Shown one piece after another: positions 1-8,538 of a DNA stretch of 11,752 nt. Position numbers and translations under genes: made by a program. The DNA is taken from positions 1 to 11,752 of the forward strand of contig JABWAJ010000119.1 in the NCBI GenBank assembly GCA_013361075.1, in the 5' to 3' direction. The notes below the pieces were generated by a model. The model was not told where the DNA came from and did not search any database. It worked only from the letters and a program-made list of their open reading frames with translations. Every line of letters starts with the position of its first letter. The stretch's first letter is position 1. Source of the stretch: Saprospiraceae bacterium (GTDB lineage: Bacteria; Bacteroidota; Bacteroidia; Chitinophagales; Saprospiraceae).

Positions 1-2069
1 GTCCAAATAAGAGTGGGGTTTTGGATCAGAGTATTAATACTACCGCTAGCGATAGCTTTATCCGTACTTGTGCTGATAACAGCAAAATTAACACATTCAC
101 TAGCCGTTACCGTACCTAAAGGATCTTCCTTAACCCATTCATCGTTTTGATCAGGGTCAATGTTTGCCGGGTGAAATTGGGAGAAAAATGTGTAGCCCGG
201 CCCTTGAGGGTCGAGAATGGATTGAGGAGTATTTACCCAAATACGTGAATTAGGTGCCAGTGCTATAGGCACATGACGTGCATGATCAGTTGGTGTGACG
301 TTCGGCCATTTGTCGTACCATTTGTTGCCAAAATGTGTACCCCCTTCTATTCCTTGTTCTCCAATATAGCCCTCTTGCACTAAAAAGGAAGTACCACCAC
401 CTGTCACAGTATTACCTATGCACTGGGTACCCATGCTTGCTCCTTGAAAGACCATCGGCAATCCACTTTCACGAAGATTATTTTCACAGAAGACTGCATT
501 AAGAAAATCTTGACTATGGAGGCCCGAAGAAAAATTATTTGAAAAAAGAGTATTAAGATTAGGGGTGAAAATATTTCCACTTATCTCGTTTCCAGATCCC
601 ATTGAGCCGTTTAAACCTATTCCTCTATCAACTGTAGCCGTAGTGAATGGCCCACGAGATCCTGAATCAAAGTAATTTGAATATATTTTTACGTTATTTT
701 TATTGCCATTAGCCAGATTGAGGCCGCTAAGAGCAACTTGGCCTGTTGGTTGATCTAAAAAGAAATTATTGAATTGAACAGTTGTTGAAGTGGTCGTTGG
801 AAATTCTCCATTAAGGAGAATTTCATAAGAAATGTCAGAAAATCCATCCTGTTCGTATATAAAAATGAAATTATTCCGATCAATCAAGATATTAGTTCCA
901 CTCCCCATAGTTATGCCACCTCTCAATTCTATTCCTCGAATATTTTCCAGATTTATGGGATCTGTAAAATTGCCTCTAAAAGTGTTATGGTTAATATTCA
1001 CTTCACAGTTTACACCAAATCCTGTTGCTTCAATATGGCGATAAACGGCATTAGAAACCAAGGAGTTGGGAATATTATCCGTATAGTTAAAATTACTGCG
1101 CTGAACAATCAACCCACTTGTAGAAATGACATTAATTCCTCTAAATCCACAGTTGGTGAAAATACACCGATCCACAGTGAGGTTACCACGTTTGAGGTGG
1201 ATACCATCATCAAGGATGTCTTCAAAGCGGCACCGATTAACTGAAGAAGTTCCCCACCAATATTGAGATTCATAACGAATACCATATCGAATATTTCGGA
1301 AGGTATTGATGGAAGATGTTAAAGATCCTATCGTTGCATTCGTTTTATATACTTGTATTCCAGCAAAACCTACTTCATCTGTAGTTCCATTCAATGGCAA
1401 ATTACATTGAAAAGTATTACCACTAAACTGAGTAAATACAGGTAAGGTAGGACAAGGATGCGGCCCGAGTGGTCCATCATAACCCAAGCGTATGCCCACT
1501 TCGTTTAGGTTAAAGATAGTATTTCTAATGGACAGTGTTGCCGAACAACGAGATTCGATTGCTATTTCTGAATCTTCAATTTCTGAAATATTTTTTGTAA
1601 TAATCGAAGAACGATTATCCAAATCTATCCCTTGCCACATCATTTGACAGCAGAACAACTTACTTCCATCTAAGGTGAGTGTTACATCAGCCCATACCCT
1701 GATTTTTACGTCAGGAGATATCCTTATTTTACAGTTGAGCAGTGTAAAATCTTCATCAATAATCAGATCACCAACCAGATCAATATCTCCAGTAAAAACA
1801 TTGTTGCCATTGTTGATGTTCGACATAATTTGCGAAGCATAAACAGTATTAGAAGCGCCAAATTGATAAGGAAATGAGCCAGGGATCGCATACCTTTCAC
1901 AAAGTGTTTGAGGACTACCACCTAAAGGAAAAGAAGGAGATAGGCTTTGGTTGCAGTCAATCTGCGCTTTTAAACATAAAGAATTGAAAGTTAACAAAAT
2001 AAACAGTGCTACGCTGTGTAACGCTCTCAAAAGCGTTTTCTGATGAAATGCTCTGATTTGACTTTTCAT
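1..2069 (-). CDS. Secreted right-handed beta-helix protein, N-terminal 689 residues (3' end outside window)
   Basis: I translated the reverse complement by hand from the ATG at 2069 to base 1 and found no stop, so this is a partial gene of at least 689 codons. Residues 1-35 form a signal peptide: a basic start, a hydrophobic stretch ALFILLTF at about 21-28, then LKA before Gln36, so the mature protein would begin with Gln. From about residue 90 onward it shows the loose repeat of parallel beta-helix proteins: many Asn/Gly-rich turns alternating with short beta strands (VDRCIFTNCGFRGINV, NVKIYSNYFDSGSRG, NEISGNIF). Such proteins (PbH1/NosD-like, pectate-lyase fold) are usually extracellular and act on or bind polysaccharides; no catalytic residues could be assigned. 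In Bacteroidota they usually end in a T9SS sorting domain, which would lie beyond the left edge. The gene diverges from the GH31 gene. The translation is certain; the function is only a fold-level call. Confidence 0.85.
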   Translation of the reverse strand, partial: MKSQIRAFHQKTLLRALHSVALFILLTFNSLCLKAQIDCNQSLSPSFPLGGSPQTLCERYAIPGSFPYQFGASNTVYASQIMSNINNGNNVFTGDIDLVGDLIIDEDFTLLNCKIRISPDVKIRVWADVTLTLDGSKLFCCQMMWQGIDLDNRSSIITKNISEIEDSEIAIESRCSATLSIRNTIFNLNEVGIRLGYDGPLGPHPCPTLPVFTQFSGNTFQCNLPLNGTTDEVGFAGIQVYKTNATIGSLTSSINTFRNIRYGIRYESQYWWGTSSVNRCRFEDILDDGIHLKRGNLTVDRCIFTNCGFRGINVISTSGLIVQRSNFNYTDNIPNSLVSNAVYRHIEATGFGVNCEVNINHNTFRGNFTDPINLENIRGIELRGGITMGSGTNILIDRNNFIFIYEQDGFSDISYEILLNGEFPTTTSTTVQFNNFFLDQPTGQVALSGLNLANGNKNNVKIYSNYFDSGSRGPFTTATVDRGIGLNGSMGSGNEISGNIFTPNLNTLFSNNFSSGLHSQDFLNAVFCENNLRESGLPMVFQGASMGTQCIGNTVTGGGTSFLVQEGYIGEQGIEGGTHFGNKWYDKWPNVTPTDHARHVPIALAPNSRIWVNTPQSILDPQGPGYTFFSQFHPANIDPDQNDEWVKEDPLGTVTASECVNFAVISTSTDKAIASGSINTLIQNPTLIW

Positions 2070-2162
2070 GTATTAAACTTTATAGGTTAAATGATCATTT
2101 AGTTGTTTTCCAGCGGTGTATTTTAATAAATAGTTGTATCTAACACCCCGTTAGGCAAATTC

Positions 2163-2199
2163 TTAACTATTAACTATGGACAATGCAGCTAACAGCTAA
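2163..2199. repeat. Two neighbouring 7-bp tandem duplications
   Basis: TTAACTA occurs twice in direct succession at 2163-2176, and CAGCTAA occurs twice at 2186-2199, with 9 bases between the pairs. Both are perfect two-copy heptamer tandems in non-coding DNA. A third, ACAGGCT twice, lies at 8348-8361. Function is unknown; replication slippage is the simplest explanation. Confidence 0.6.
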
Positions 2200-2276
2200 G
2201 CTATATCATTTATTTAAATAAACTAGCCTTCAGGAATTTTTTTTCACAAGCAACATTAGGCAATGGGAGCACAGAA

Positions 2277-2301
2277 CGAACAACAAACAACGAACAACAA
2301 A
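2277..2301 (+). repeat. A/C-rich 11-bp direct repeat in the GH31 leader
   Basis: CGAACAACAAA occurs at 2277-2287 and again at 2291-2301, a 14-base period, followed by a run of C (2305-2310). The stretch 2274-2313 has almost no G or T, so the leader of the GH31 mRNA should be unstructured. There is no Shine-Dalgarno sequence before the ATG at 2339. An unstructured leader is a plausible way to allow initiation in Bacteroidota, but that is inference. Confidence 0.55.
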
Positions 2302-2338
2302 ACACCCCCCACCATCCTTGTAAAATCATAAGTACACC

Positions 2339-4837
2339 ATGAAAAAGCAACGCCAACCCATCGAACTCATCAAGGTAGAACACACCGAAGGCATGGAGCG
2401 CTACCCTGATGTGCTTTTTGAATACGCGCCCAATACCGTTGTAAAAGGAGTGGAAGACGCCCCCGGCCGGTTCAGGTTTACCTGCGAAAACGGATTGACA
2501 CTGCGAATAGAAGTTGTCAACGACGCAGTATTGCGGTTTCGCTACGCCCCAACGGGCATTTTTGAGCGCGATTTTTCCTATGTTTTGGAACCAGCACAGC
2601 CGGCAACCGGCGTCACATTTGCGGAAGCAACGGAACAGTATATGCTCTCCACCGCGAGTTTGATTTGTGAGATTTCCAAAACAGACCTCCGTACGCGCAT
2701 TGTTGATCGCCAAAGCGGACAGGTGCTTTGCGAAGATGCCGAACCTTTCTACGCTGCTGCCACACAAATGAAAGGCCTTATCGAACTGCGCATCAGCAAA
2801 AAAGCGCCCAAAGAAGCCCGCTACTATGGTTTGGGCGACAAAAGCTGCAACCTGAACCTGCGCGGACAAAAACTCCAGAACTGGAACACCGATGCGTTTG
2901 CATTCGATAAAAATGCGGACCCTCTTTACCGCAGCATTCCGTTTTATTACACCCTGAACGCCGGAGCCGCCTATGGCATTTTTTTGCACAATACCAGTCG
3001 CTCACATTTTGAATTCGACCATAAGCGCGAAGGGGTACTGCGTTTTTGGGCGGAATGCGGAGAAATGGACTACCTGTTCATCCACGGCCCCAAACTGGAT
3101 GAAGTGGCCAAGCGCTACCTGCACCTCACCGGTCTGCCCGAATTGCCACCGCTTTGGGCACTGGGCTTCCACCAGAGCCGCTGGGGCTACTACCCCGAAA
3201 GCCGCGTGTTTGAACTGGTGGAAGACTTTCGCAGGCACCAGATTCCCTGCGATGCCGTTTATCTCGACATTGATTACATGGACGGCTACCGCTGCTTCAC
3301 TTGGAATAAAGACCACTTTCCTGACCCCAAAGCGCTAATCGCAGCTTTGCGCAAAGATGGTTTTCAAACGGTGGTCATGATAGACCCCGGCATCCGGGTG
3401 GATCCGGATTATGAAGTTTACCGCTCGGGGTTGGAACAGGGTTTTTTCTGCCGCCGCAGCTCCGGTGAACTGATGACGGGGCCGGTTTGGCCGCCTTCCT
3501 GCGTATTTCCGGATTATACGTTGCCCGAAGCCCGAAGCTGGTGGGGCGAATTGTACCGGGAATTGTACAACGAGCAGGGGGTGAGCGGTTTCTGGAACGA
3601 CATGAACGAACCGGCCGTGTTTAAGGTCAACAACATGACCTTCCCCGACGCGGTGCAGCACCACTACGACGGCGATCCCTGCGACCACCGCAAGGCGCAC
3701 AACATCTACGGCCTGCAAATGTCGCGCGCCACCAACGAAGGTCTGAAAACCCTGCAACCCCAAAAGCGGCCCTACCTGCTAACCCGGGCTACCTTTTCCG
3801 GCGGGCAGCGCTATGCAGCGGTCTGGACGGGAGACAACGTAGCTTCCTGGGAGCACCTGCGGCTTGCCAACCTGCAATGCCAGCGCCTGAGCATATCCGG
3901 GTTTTCGATGTGCGGCACGGATGTAGGTGGTTTTGTGGATCAACCCGATGGCGAATTGTTTGTGCGTTGGCTGCAACTCGGCATTTTTCACGGGGTTTTC
4001 CGCATCCATTCAATGGGCAACAACGCCAGTGGTAATGCTTCAGTGGACGAAAACGCGGTGCAGGAAGCTGCTGCTGCCGACCGCCTGGATCAGGAACCGT
4101 GGTCTTTCGGAGAACCTTTTACGGCACAAGCCCGCCAAGCCATCGAGCTGCGCTATCAATTGCTGCCTTATCTTTATACGGCTTTCCGCCAATGTGCAAC
4201 GAATGGTGCTCCCGTCATCCGTAGCCTCGCTTTTTACGACCAGGAAGACCCGCAAACCTGGGACCGCGAGGACGAATTTGTATTCGGGCCACACCTGCTG
4301 GTGGCGCCGGTACTGCGCAAGGGCGCCAAATTCCAGCGCGTCTATTTGCCTAAAGGCCAATGGCTTGACTACCATACAGGGGCAACGCTGGTGGGTGGGC
4401 AGTTCCATCGGGTAGCTTTGAAACCGGAGACTTTTCCGCTCTACGTGCAGGCGGGCGCGGTCATTCCCAATCACCCCGTACGGCAACATACCGGCGAGGC
4501 TGTCACGGAAGCGACCCTGCGCGTTTACTACGGTGAAGGAATGGAAAGCGTATGGTATGAAGACGCCGGCGAGGGCTACGACTACGCGACCGGGGCGTAC
4601 TGCCAACGCCGCTTCCGAACTGAAAAAACGGCGGATGGATTTTGCTTAACGCAAACGGTGGAGGGGAATTACCAGGCTGGTTATGAACGAATTCGGGTGT
4701 TGTTTTTGGGATTGCCGGATGGGGTAGGGGGTGTTTTGGTGGATGGGAAACAAGTCTCTTTTGACTCTAAGGGAGATGGATTGGAGGTGGTGTTGGGAGA
4801 GGGCTTTGGAGAGGTGCGGGTTGATGTGTTTTGTTGA
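2339..4837 (+). CDS. Glycoside hydrolase family 31 alpha-glucosidase-type enzyme, cytoplasmic
   Basis: This complete 832-residue protein hydrolyses alpha-glycosidic bonds with retention, most likely releasing glucose from malto- or isomalto-oligosaccharides; other GH31 activities such as alpha-xylosidase or transglucosidase are not excluded. The domain order fits the family: an N-terminal mutarotase-like beta-sandwich (about 35-270), a (beta/alpha)8 barrel (about 270-610), then a proximal beta domain and a C-terminal DUF5110-like domain ending in YYGEG...WYEDAGEGYDYATG. The substrate-pocket motif DIDYMDGY starts at residue 310. The nucleophile is D421 in WNDMNEP and the acid/base is D499 in WTGDN, assigned by family motifs. 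There is no signal peptide, so it probably acts in the cytoplasm on imported oligosaccharides. The start is the only suitable in-frame ATG and has no Shine-Dalgarno. Oddity: the last ~50 codons switch to very G-rich, C-poor DNA. It shares no operon with the left neighbour; 133 bases separate it from the next gene. Confidence 0.95.
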   Translation: MKKQRQPIELIKVEHTEGMERYPDVLFEYAPNTVVKGVEDAPGRFRFTCENGLTLRIEVVNDAVLRFRYAPTGIFERDFSYVLEPAQPATGVTFAEATEQYMLSTASLICEISKTDLRTRIVDRQSGQVLCEDAEPFYAAATQMKGLIELRISKKAPKEARYYGLGDKSCNLNLRGQKLQNWNTDAFAFDKNADPLYRSIPFYYTLNAGAAYGIFLHNTSRSHFEFDHKREGVLRFWAECGEMDYLFIHGPKLDEVAKRYLHLTGLPELPPLWALGFHQSRWGYYPESRVFELVEDFRRHQIPCDAVYLDIDYMDGYRCFTWNKDHFPDPKALIAALRKDGFQTVVMIDPGIRVDPDYEVYRSGLEQGFFCRRSSGELMTGPVWPPSCVFPDYTLPEARSWWGELYRELYNEQGVSGFWNDMNEPAVFKVNNMTFPDAVQHHYDGDPCDHRKAHNIYGLQMSRATNEGLKTLQPQKRPYLLTRATFSGGQRYAAVWTGDNVASWEHLRLANLQCQRLSISGFSMCGTDVGGFVDQPDGELFVRWLQLGIFHGVFRIHSMGNNASGNASVDENAVQEAAAADRLDQEPWSFGEPFTAQARQAIELRYQLLPYLYTAFRQCATNGAPVIRSLAFYDQEDPQTWDREDEFVFGPHLLVAPVLRKGAKFQRVYLPKGQWLDYHTGATLVGGQFHRVALKPETFPLYVQAGAVIPNHPVRQHTGEAVTEATLRVYYGEGMESVWYEDAGEGYDYATGAYCQRRFRTEKTADGFCLTQTVEGNYQAGYERIRVLFLGLPDGVGGVLVDGKQVSFDSKGDGLEVVLGEGFGEVRVDVFC
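4708..4747 (+). other. G-run cluster, loose G-quadruplex candidate in the GH31 3' end
   Basis: G runs of 3, 4, 5 and 3 lie at 4708-4710, 4721-4724, 4727-4731 and 4745-4747, within the coding strand of the GH31 C-terminus. Loops of about 10, 2 and 13 bases make this a weak G-quadruplex candidate rather than a canonical one. It sits in a stretch with strong G over C skew (4701-4860: 68 G and 11 C by hand count). Confidence 0.35.
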
Positions 4838-4970
4838 GGTTAGGGTTGAAAGGAACCTTTGCTCTCCAGGTACTTACCGGTTTTATTAGAATTATTGGCT
4901 ATCTTTCGGGATCAATTTTTACATTTCGGGCATACGAACAGGGCCATAGGGCTCAAATAAATCTATCGCG

Positions 4971-7900
4971 ATGATCTGTTTTTACAATGAATCCAGTAGA
5001 CGCCAAAGAGGGCGCATTCAATTGGTTACCATTGTTTTATTGAGCATATCTTTAGGATTATCCAATAAAACGGAGGCTCAAATAATCAATGCGCAAACAT
5101 CTGGATTTACCTGGATAACTACGGAAAACGGTGCAGACTCGACCTTTGGTTCAGGCTATACCATGTACAGTGCGGCTTGGCCAATATTCAAGCATTATCC
5201 AGGGCCTGAAGACTTTCAGACAGGATTGAGCAGTAGTTGGATGACCACCCAACGAACGGGCAGTGAGCCTGTTCAATTTTATACGACGATTGAAGGAGGA
5301 TTAGGCTGGTGGCATGATACGCGTTTTGGAACAAAAATACCCAAGTTCATCATGGGTGGCGTTTCTTATAATTTCTATGCATGGGCAAATGGGCCAGGTG
5401 CCGGAAAAAGTAACATTTTGCCAAATGGCCAAAGAGACTGGAGTACGCCCGGAGGTAAATATGGTGTAGCCCAATTATCCAATAAATTACTTTGGGCACC
5501 CGACGGGTTGAATATGGCGCAAAGTTTAAATGGCGAAATGCTTGGATATGGATATTTCCCTTTACCCCTCACAGAGCCCATACCCAATACAAACGGAACA
5601 AATATCGAGACCGGAAATCAATGCTGGACCTTGTTCCTGAATTCCACAAACTTCAAGGGACCGGCAACCTTCTTTTTGCCTACTTTCTGGACCGAACCCG
5701 CTTTGCTGAATCCCAGTTTAGAAGGATTGTTCTTAGACTCAAGGCCCTCTAATCCTAATGTAGGTTTCGGTATCGAGCATGCAGGATCACCAGCCATTAT
5801 AGCTCCGGATGGTAGTGGTAATTTATATGCTAAACTAAAAAGGCTGCAATTCCCGGCCAGCAATGAAAATAATTCGATGATCCTGAGTCAAATTTCGGTC
5901 TATTCCCAAAATGCACTTTGGAATGATCTGGAATCCTGGTTTAACGGAGGCCCTGCTGTTTTGCCTGGTATTAATGAGTCAGGAATTTATGGAGTTTCTT
6001 TCGTCAACAATGGAGGAGCCATGGCTGCTGAAATCTATGAGACCTCGCCTAATGGAATAAGACATGATATTGATTTGGATTACATAGATAATGTTCAGCT
6101 AAATGCGAACATTATGGGGTTTGAATATGACCTGAATACCGTTGAAAGAGATGAAAACAATTTCTTATTGCCGGAATATTTCAGGCTTGATCCGGATAAT
6201 AAATGGCGTCCGATTGAGGAGGGAGCTGTGCCTGCCTCTACTAATTTGTTAACCACTGCCGTACCTACATCGCCCCGGCCAGAAATCACCTATTTGACAC
6301 CTTTGGATCCAGAATGTCACTGGCAAGACCCCAATGGTCCCTGGAACAGCCCTGGGCCAACTGCCGGCCCCTTTAAAGCTAACCTTGGTGACGGAACTAC
6401 AGTTACCTATTATTGGTATCGTTTCGTAGATCAGCCTGCAGTTATCCACGCAAACCTCCCGGAAGATATTCGCACCAAACTTCAAAATCGGGTCGAGCTC
6501 ATTCACGCCAACTGGAGCCACACAGATGAATACTTAGCACCTCCGGCTATCGGAAAAATTGCTACCATTGATCCGGCTGCCATTGTTCAACCGCCTGCAG
6601 GTTTAGAGATTGGTTATGTTCCCATTGTTACCAGGCAAGAGAAAACGCCGGCTAAAGTCAGGGTATTTGTTTTAGCTGGTCAATCGAACATGCAAGGATA
6701 TGGAGCCATTGATGATGTTGAAAATGATCCCGGAACCCTGGTCGATGTTATTCAAAATGATGTAAATGGAGAATGGTCCGAAATCGGGGAGATCGGGAAC
6801 TGGACAACGCTGGAAAATGCCTCATTATATTTTGTGCGGAATGGCGAAACCATCAAAGCCAATGTAACCGTTGGCCAAGGGGCTTTTGCTGATTTTATAG
6901 GGCCAGAGTTAATGTTTGCTCATCAGTTGGATGAATATTATGAGGACCCCATATTAATCATAAAAACTGCCTGGGGCGGCAAAAATCTGGCAGTAGATTT
7001 TCGCCCACCATCGGCAGGAGGTACAACGGGTGAATTTTATCATGCCATGATCCAAACGGTGAGGGATGTTACCGAAAACTTAGGTACCGAATTCCCCAAT
7101 ATAGGGACAACAGATTTTGAGATTTCAGGATTTGTCTGGTTCCAGGGGTGGAATGACGGAGCATCTGACGACTTTTTGAATGAATATGAAAGCAATTTGC
7201 ACCATTTGGTTAATGATGTAAGAAATGATCTGGGCAAACCGGATTTACCCGTTGTCATCGCAAGTTCAGGGCAAGGCGGGTTTGAGGCAACGAATGACCT
7301 TTGGGTGCAAAGTATGCAAAATATAGTGTCTGTCGCTCAAGAAAACGTAGGGTGTAATGACACCATTTATGGAGGTAAAGTGGGTTTTGTAGATACCAAG
7401 CCCTTTTATCTGAATCTGTCGGCTTCCCCGGCAAACGCTATTCATCACTTTAACAACAATTGCCTTACTTTTTTAAACACGGGAAAAGCAATGGGGGATG
7501 AAATGATCCTGGCAATTAATGATATGGCGTTTTGTTATGAAGACTGTGGTGAACCCGTATCTCCCGGTATCGTATCAATTGGCAACAGGGTATGGAACGA
7601 TCTGAATCGGGATGGCATCAATGACCCTGACGAGCCAGGGATTCCAGGGGTGTCCCTGGTGATTTGGTCGGATTCTGATGGTGATGATATCCCTGACTGG
7701 CAGGGCTTTGGAGGTGTCCGGGTGACAGATGAAAATGGATATTACAGTTTTTCCGGCCTGCAACCTGGAAATTATGTGGTCTTTGTCTGGAGTGTTAATA
7801 ATTGGGGGGCCGGAGAGCCCTTGGAAAATTTCATCTCAACAAATGGCTTTCAAGCCAATGCAAACAATGATGAAGATTTAGATAATAATGGTTTCGGCAA

Positions 7901-8309
7901 TCCTTTTTCGGATATTATGTCAGGCATTGTAACGCTTGGATCGGATGAAGAGCCCCTGAATGATGGGGATCCATTCAATTGTTATTTTAATTACGATGCA
8001 AGTGGGAATAATACCGTTGATTTTGGTTTTTACAACCCCAATATCACCTCAGTGAACGAAGGTAATTATGATGACGATAGGATTCAAATTTTTCCAATGC
8101 CTGTCCGCAATGAGTTTACGATCAAATGGAAGCTGGGTGTATACCAGGTAGAATTATATGATTCCTTTGGCCGGATGCTTCAAAAAATCGATGTCACCGG
8201 GTCTTCACTTAATGTTGATGTTTCATCTTTTCCAGCGGGTCTTTATTTTGTTAAAGCAATTAATCAGGCTAATCATCGCGGCAAGATGCTGAAAATCCTA
8301 AAGCAATAG
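4971..8309 (+). CDS. Secreted multidomain SGNH/sialate-O-acetylesterase-like protein with SdrD-B-like and T9SS sorting domains
   Basis: This 1112-residue exoprotein probably removes acyl groups from extracellular glycans; the actual substrate is unknown. Residues 1-36 look like a signal peptide (LVTIVLLSISLGL, cleavage near TEA before Gln37). Residues about 40-555 form a large aromatic- and Gly-rich region I do not recognise. Residues about 562-845 resemble the SASA/SGNH hydrolase family: VFVLAGQSNMQG with nucleophile S572, then IIKTAWGGKNL, then VWFQGWNDG, and a late His pair H825-H826 before a TGKAMGDEM helix. The Asp expected three residues before the catalytic His is Asn822, so the triad is uncertain. 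Residues about 868-1030 match the SdrD-B/Cna-B-like type (GNRVWNDLNRDGIND, Asp-rich, GYYSFSGLQPGNYVV). Residues about 1040-1112 are a type A T9SS sorting domain (IFPMPVRNEFTI...ELYDSFGRML...FPAGLYFVKA), so the protein should be exported and anchored or released at the surface. The start at 4971 puts the signal peptide in place; no Shine-Dalgarno is seen. Confidence 0.9.
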   Translation: MICFYNESSRRQRGRIQLVTIVLLSISLGLSNKTEAQIINAQTSGFTWITTENGADSTFGSGYTMYSAAWPIFKHYPGPEDFQTGLSSSWMTTQRTGSEPVQFYTTIEGGLGWWHDTRFGTKIPKFIMGGVSYNFYAWANGPGAGKSNILPNGQRDWSTPGGKYGVAQLSNKLLWAPDGLNMAQSLNGEMLGYGYFPLPLTEPIPNTNGTNIETGNQCWTLFLNSTNFKGPATFFLPTFWTEPALLNPSLEGLFLDSRPSNPNVGFGIEHAGSPAIIAPDGSGNLYAKLKRLQFPASNENNSMILSQISVYSQNALWNDLESWFNGGPAVLPGINESGIYGVSFVNNGGAMAAEIYETSPNGIRHDIDLDYIDNVQLNANIMGFEYDLNTVERDENNFLLPEYFRLDPDNKWRPIEEGAVPASTNLLTTAVPTSPRPEITYLTPLDPECHWQDPNGPWNSPGPTAGPFKANLGDGTTVTYYWYRFVDQPAVIHANLPEDIRTKLQNRVELIHANWSHTDEYLAPPAIGKIATIDPAAIVQPPAGLEIGYVPIVTRQEKTPAKVRVFVLAGQSNMQGYGAIDDVENDPGTLVDVIQNDVNGEWSEIGEIGNWTTLENASLYFVRNGETIKANVTVGQGAFADFIGPELMFAHQLDEYYEDPILIIKTAWGGKNLAVDFRPPSAGGTTGEFYHAMIQTVRDVTENLGTEFPNIGTTDFEISGFVWFQGWNDGASDDFLNEYESNLHHLVNDVRNDLGKPDLPVVIASSGQGGFEATNDLWVQSMQNIVSVAQENVGCNDTIYGGKVGFVDTKPFYLNLSASPANAIHHFNNNCLTFLNTGKAMGDEMILAINDMAFCYEDCGEPVSPGIVSIGNRVWNDLNRDGINDPDEPGIPGVSLVIWSDSDGDDIPDWQGFGGVRVTDENGYYSFSGLQPGNYVVFVWSVNNWGAGEPLENFISTNGFQANANNDEDLDNNGFGNPFSDIMSGIVTLGSDEEPLNDGDPFNCYFNYDASGNNTVDFGFYNPNITSVNEGNYDDDRIQIFPMPVRNEFTIKWKLGVYQVELYDSFGRMLQKIDVTGSSLNVDVSSFPAGLYFVKAINQANHRGKMLKILKQ

Positions 8310-8347
8310 GGCAAATTCTCTGGATCCTGAATCCAACCCAATAGTTT

Positions 8348-8361
8348 ACAGGCTACAGGCT
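8348..8361. repeat. 7-bp tandem duplication ACAGGCT x2
   Basis: ACAGGCT is repeated perfectly in tandem. It is the third two-copy heptamer tandem in non-coding DNA of this window, after those at 2163-2176 and 2186-2199. No function is assigned. Confidence 0.5.
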
Positions 8362-8538
8362 TATGCCATACCCATAAATCCTGTTGCAGTGGATTAAGGT
8401 CTGCATGGGATGTATTACTTTGACACAGGTGGCATTTCCGCATACACTGCCCCGATAATGCCCATTTTCCGGATAAGCGCTAACCGGAGAAGCAAAGAAC
8501 TTCTGTCAAATAAAGATTTAACCTAATCAATACCCGCA

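Larger units (their letters stand above)
2070..2338. other. Divergent intergenic spacer, 269 bases
   Basis: This AT-rich spacer separates two divergently transcribed genes and should hold both promoters. I did not find a convincing Bacteroidota promoter (TTTG, then about 20 bases, then TAnnTTTG) on either strand. It holds two perfect 7-base tandem duplications (2163-2176, 2186-2199), a T8 run near 2237-2244 without a GC-rich stem before it, and an A/C-rich repeat just before the GH31 start. No small gene was supported. Confidence 0.6.

Noticed and set aside
832..1244. Overlapping plus-strand frames of 70 and 85 codons
   Set aside because: They are antisense to the beta-helix gene, which is open over 689 codons with a signal peptide and repeat pattern.
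2231..2248. T8 run as a possible terminator
   Set aside because: No GC-rich stem lies before it and no plus-strand gene ends upstream.
2210..2989. 259-codon open frame on the minus strand
   Set aside because: It lies antisense to the GH31 start region, whose protein sequence is a convincing family match. The antisense product has no domain logic and arises from the GH31 codon pattern.
4040..4606. 188-codon minus-strand frame inside GH31
   Set aside because: It is a shadow of the GH31 reading frame with no recognisable protein features.
8321..8335. Possible terminator hairpin after the esterase-like gene (TGGAT, loop, ATCCA)
   Set aside because: The stem is only five base pairs with mixed content and no T run follows.
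8468..8488. Possible hairpin TCCGG...CCGGA
   Set aside because: A five-pair stem with an 11-base loop and no T run is easily found by chance; no gene end is nearby.
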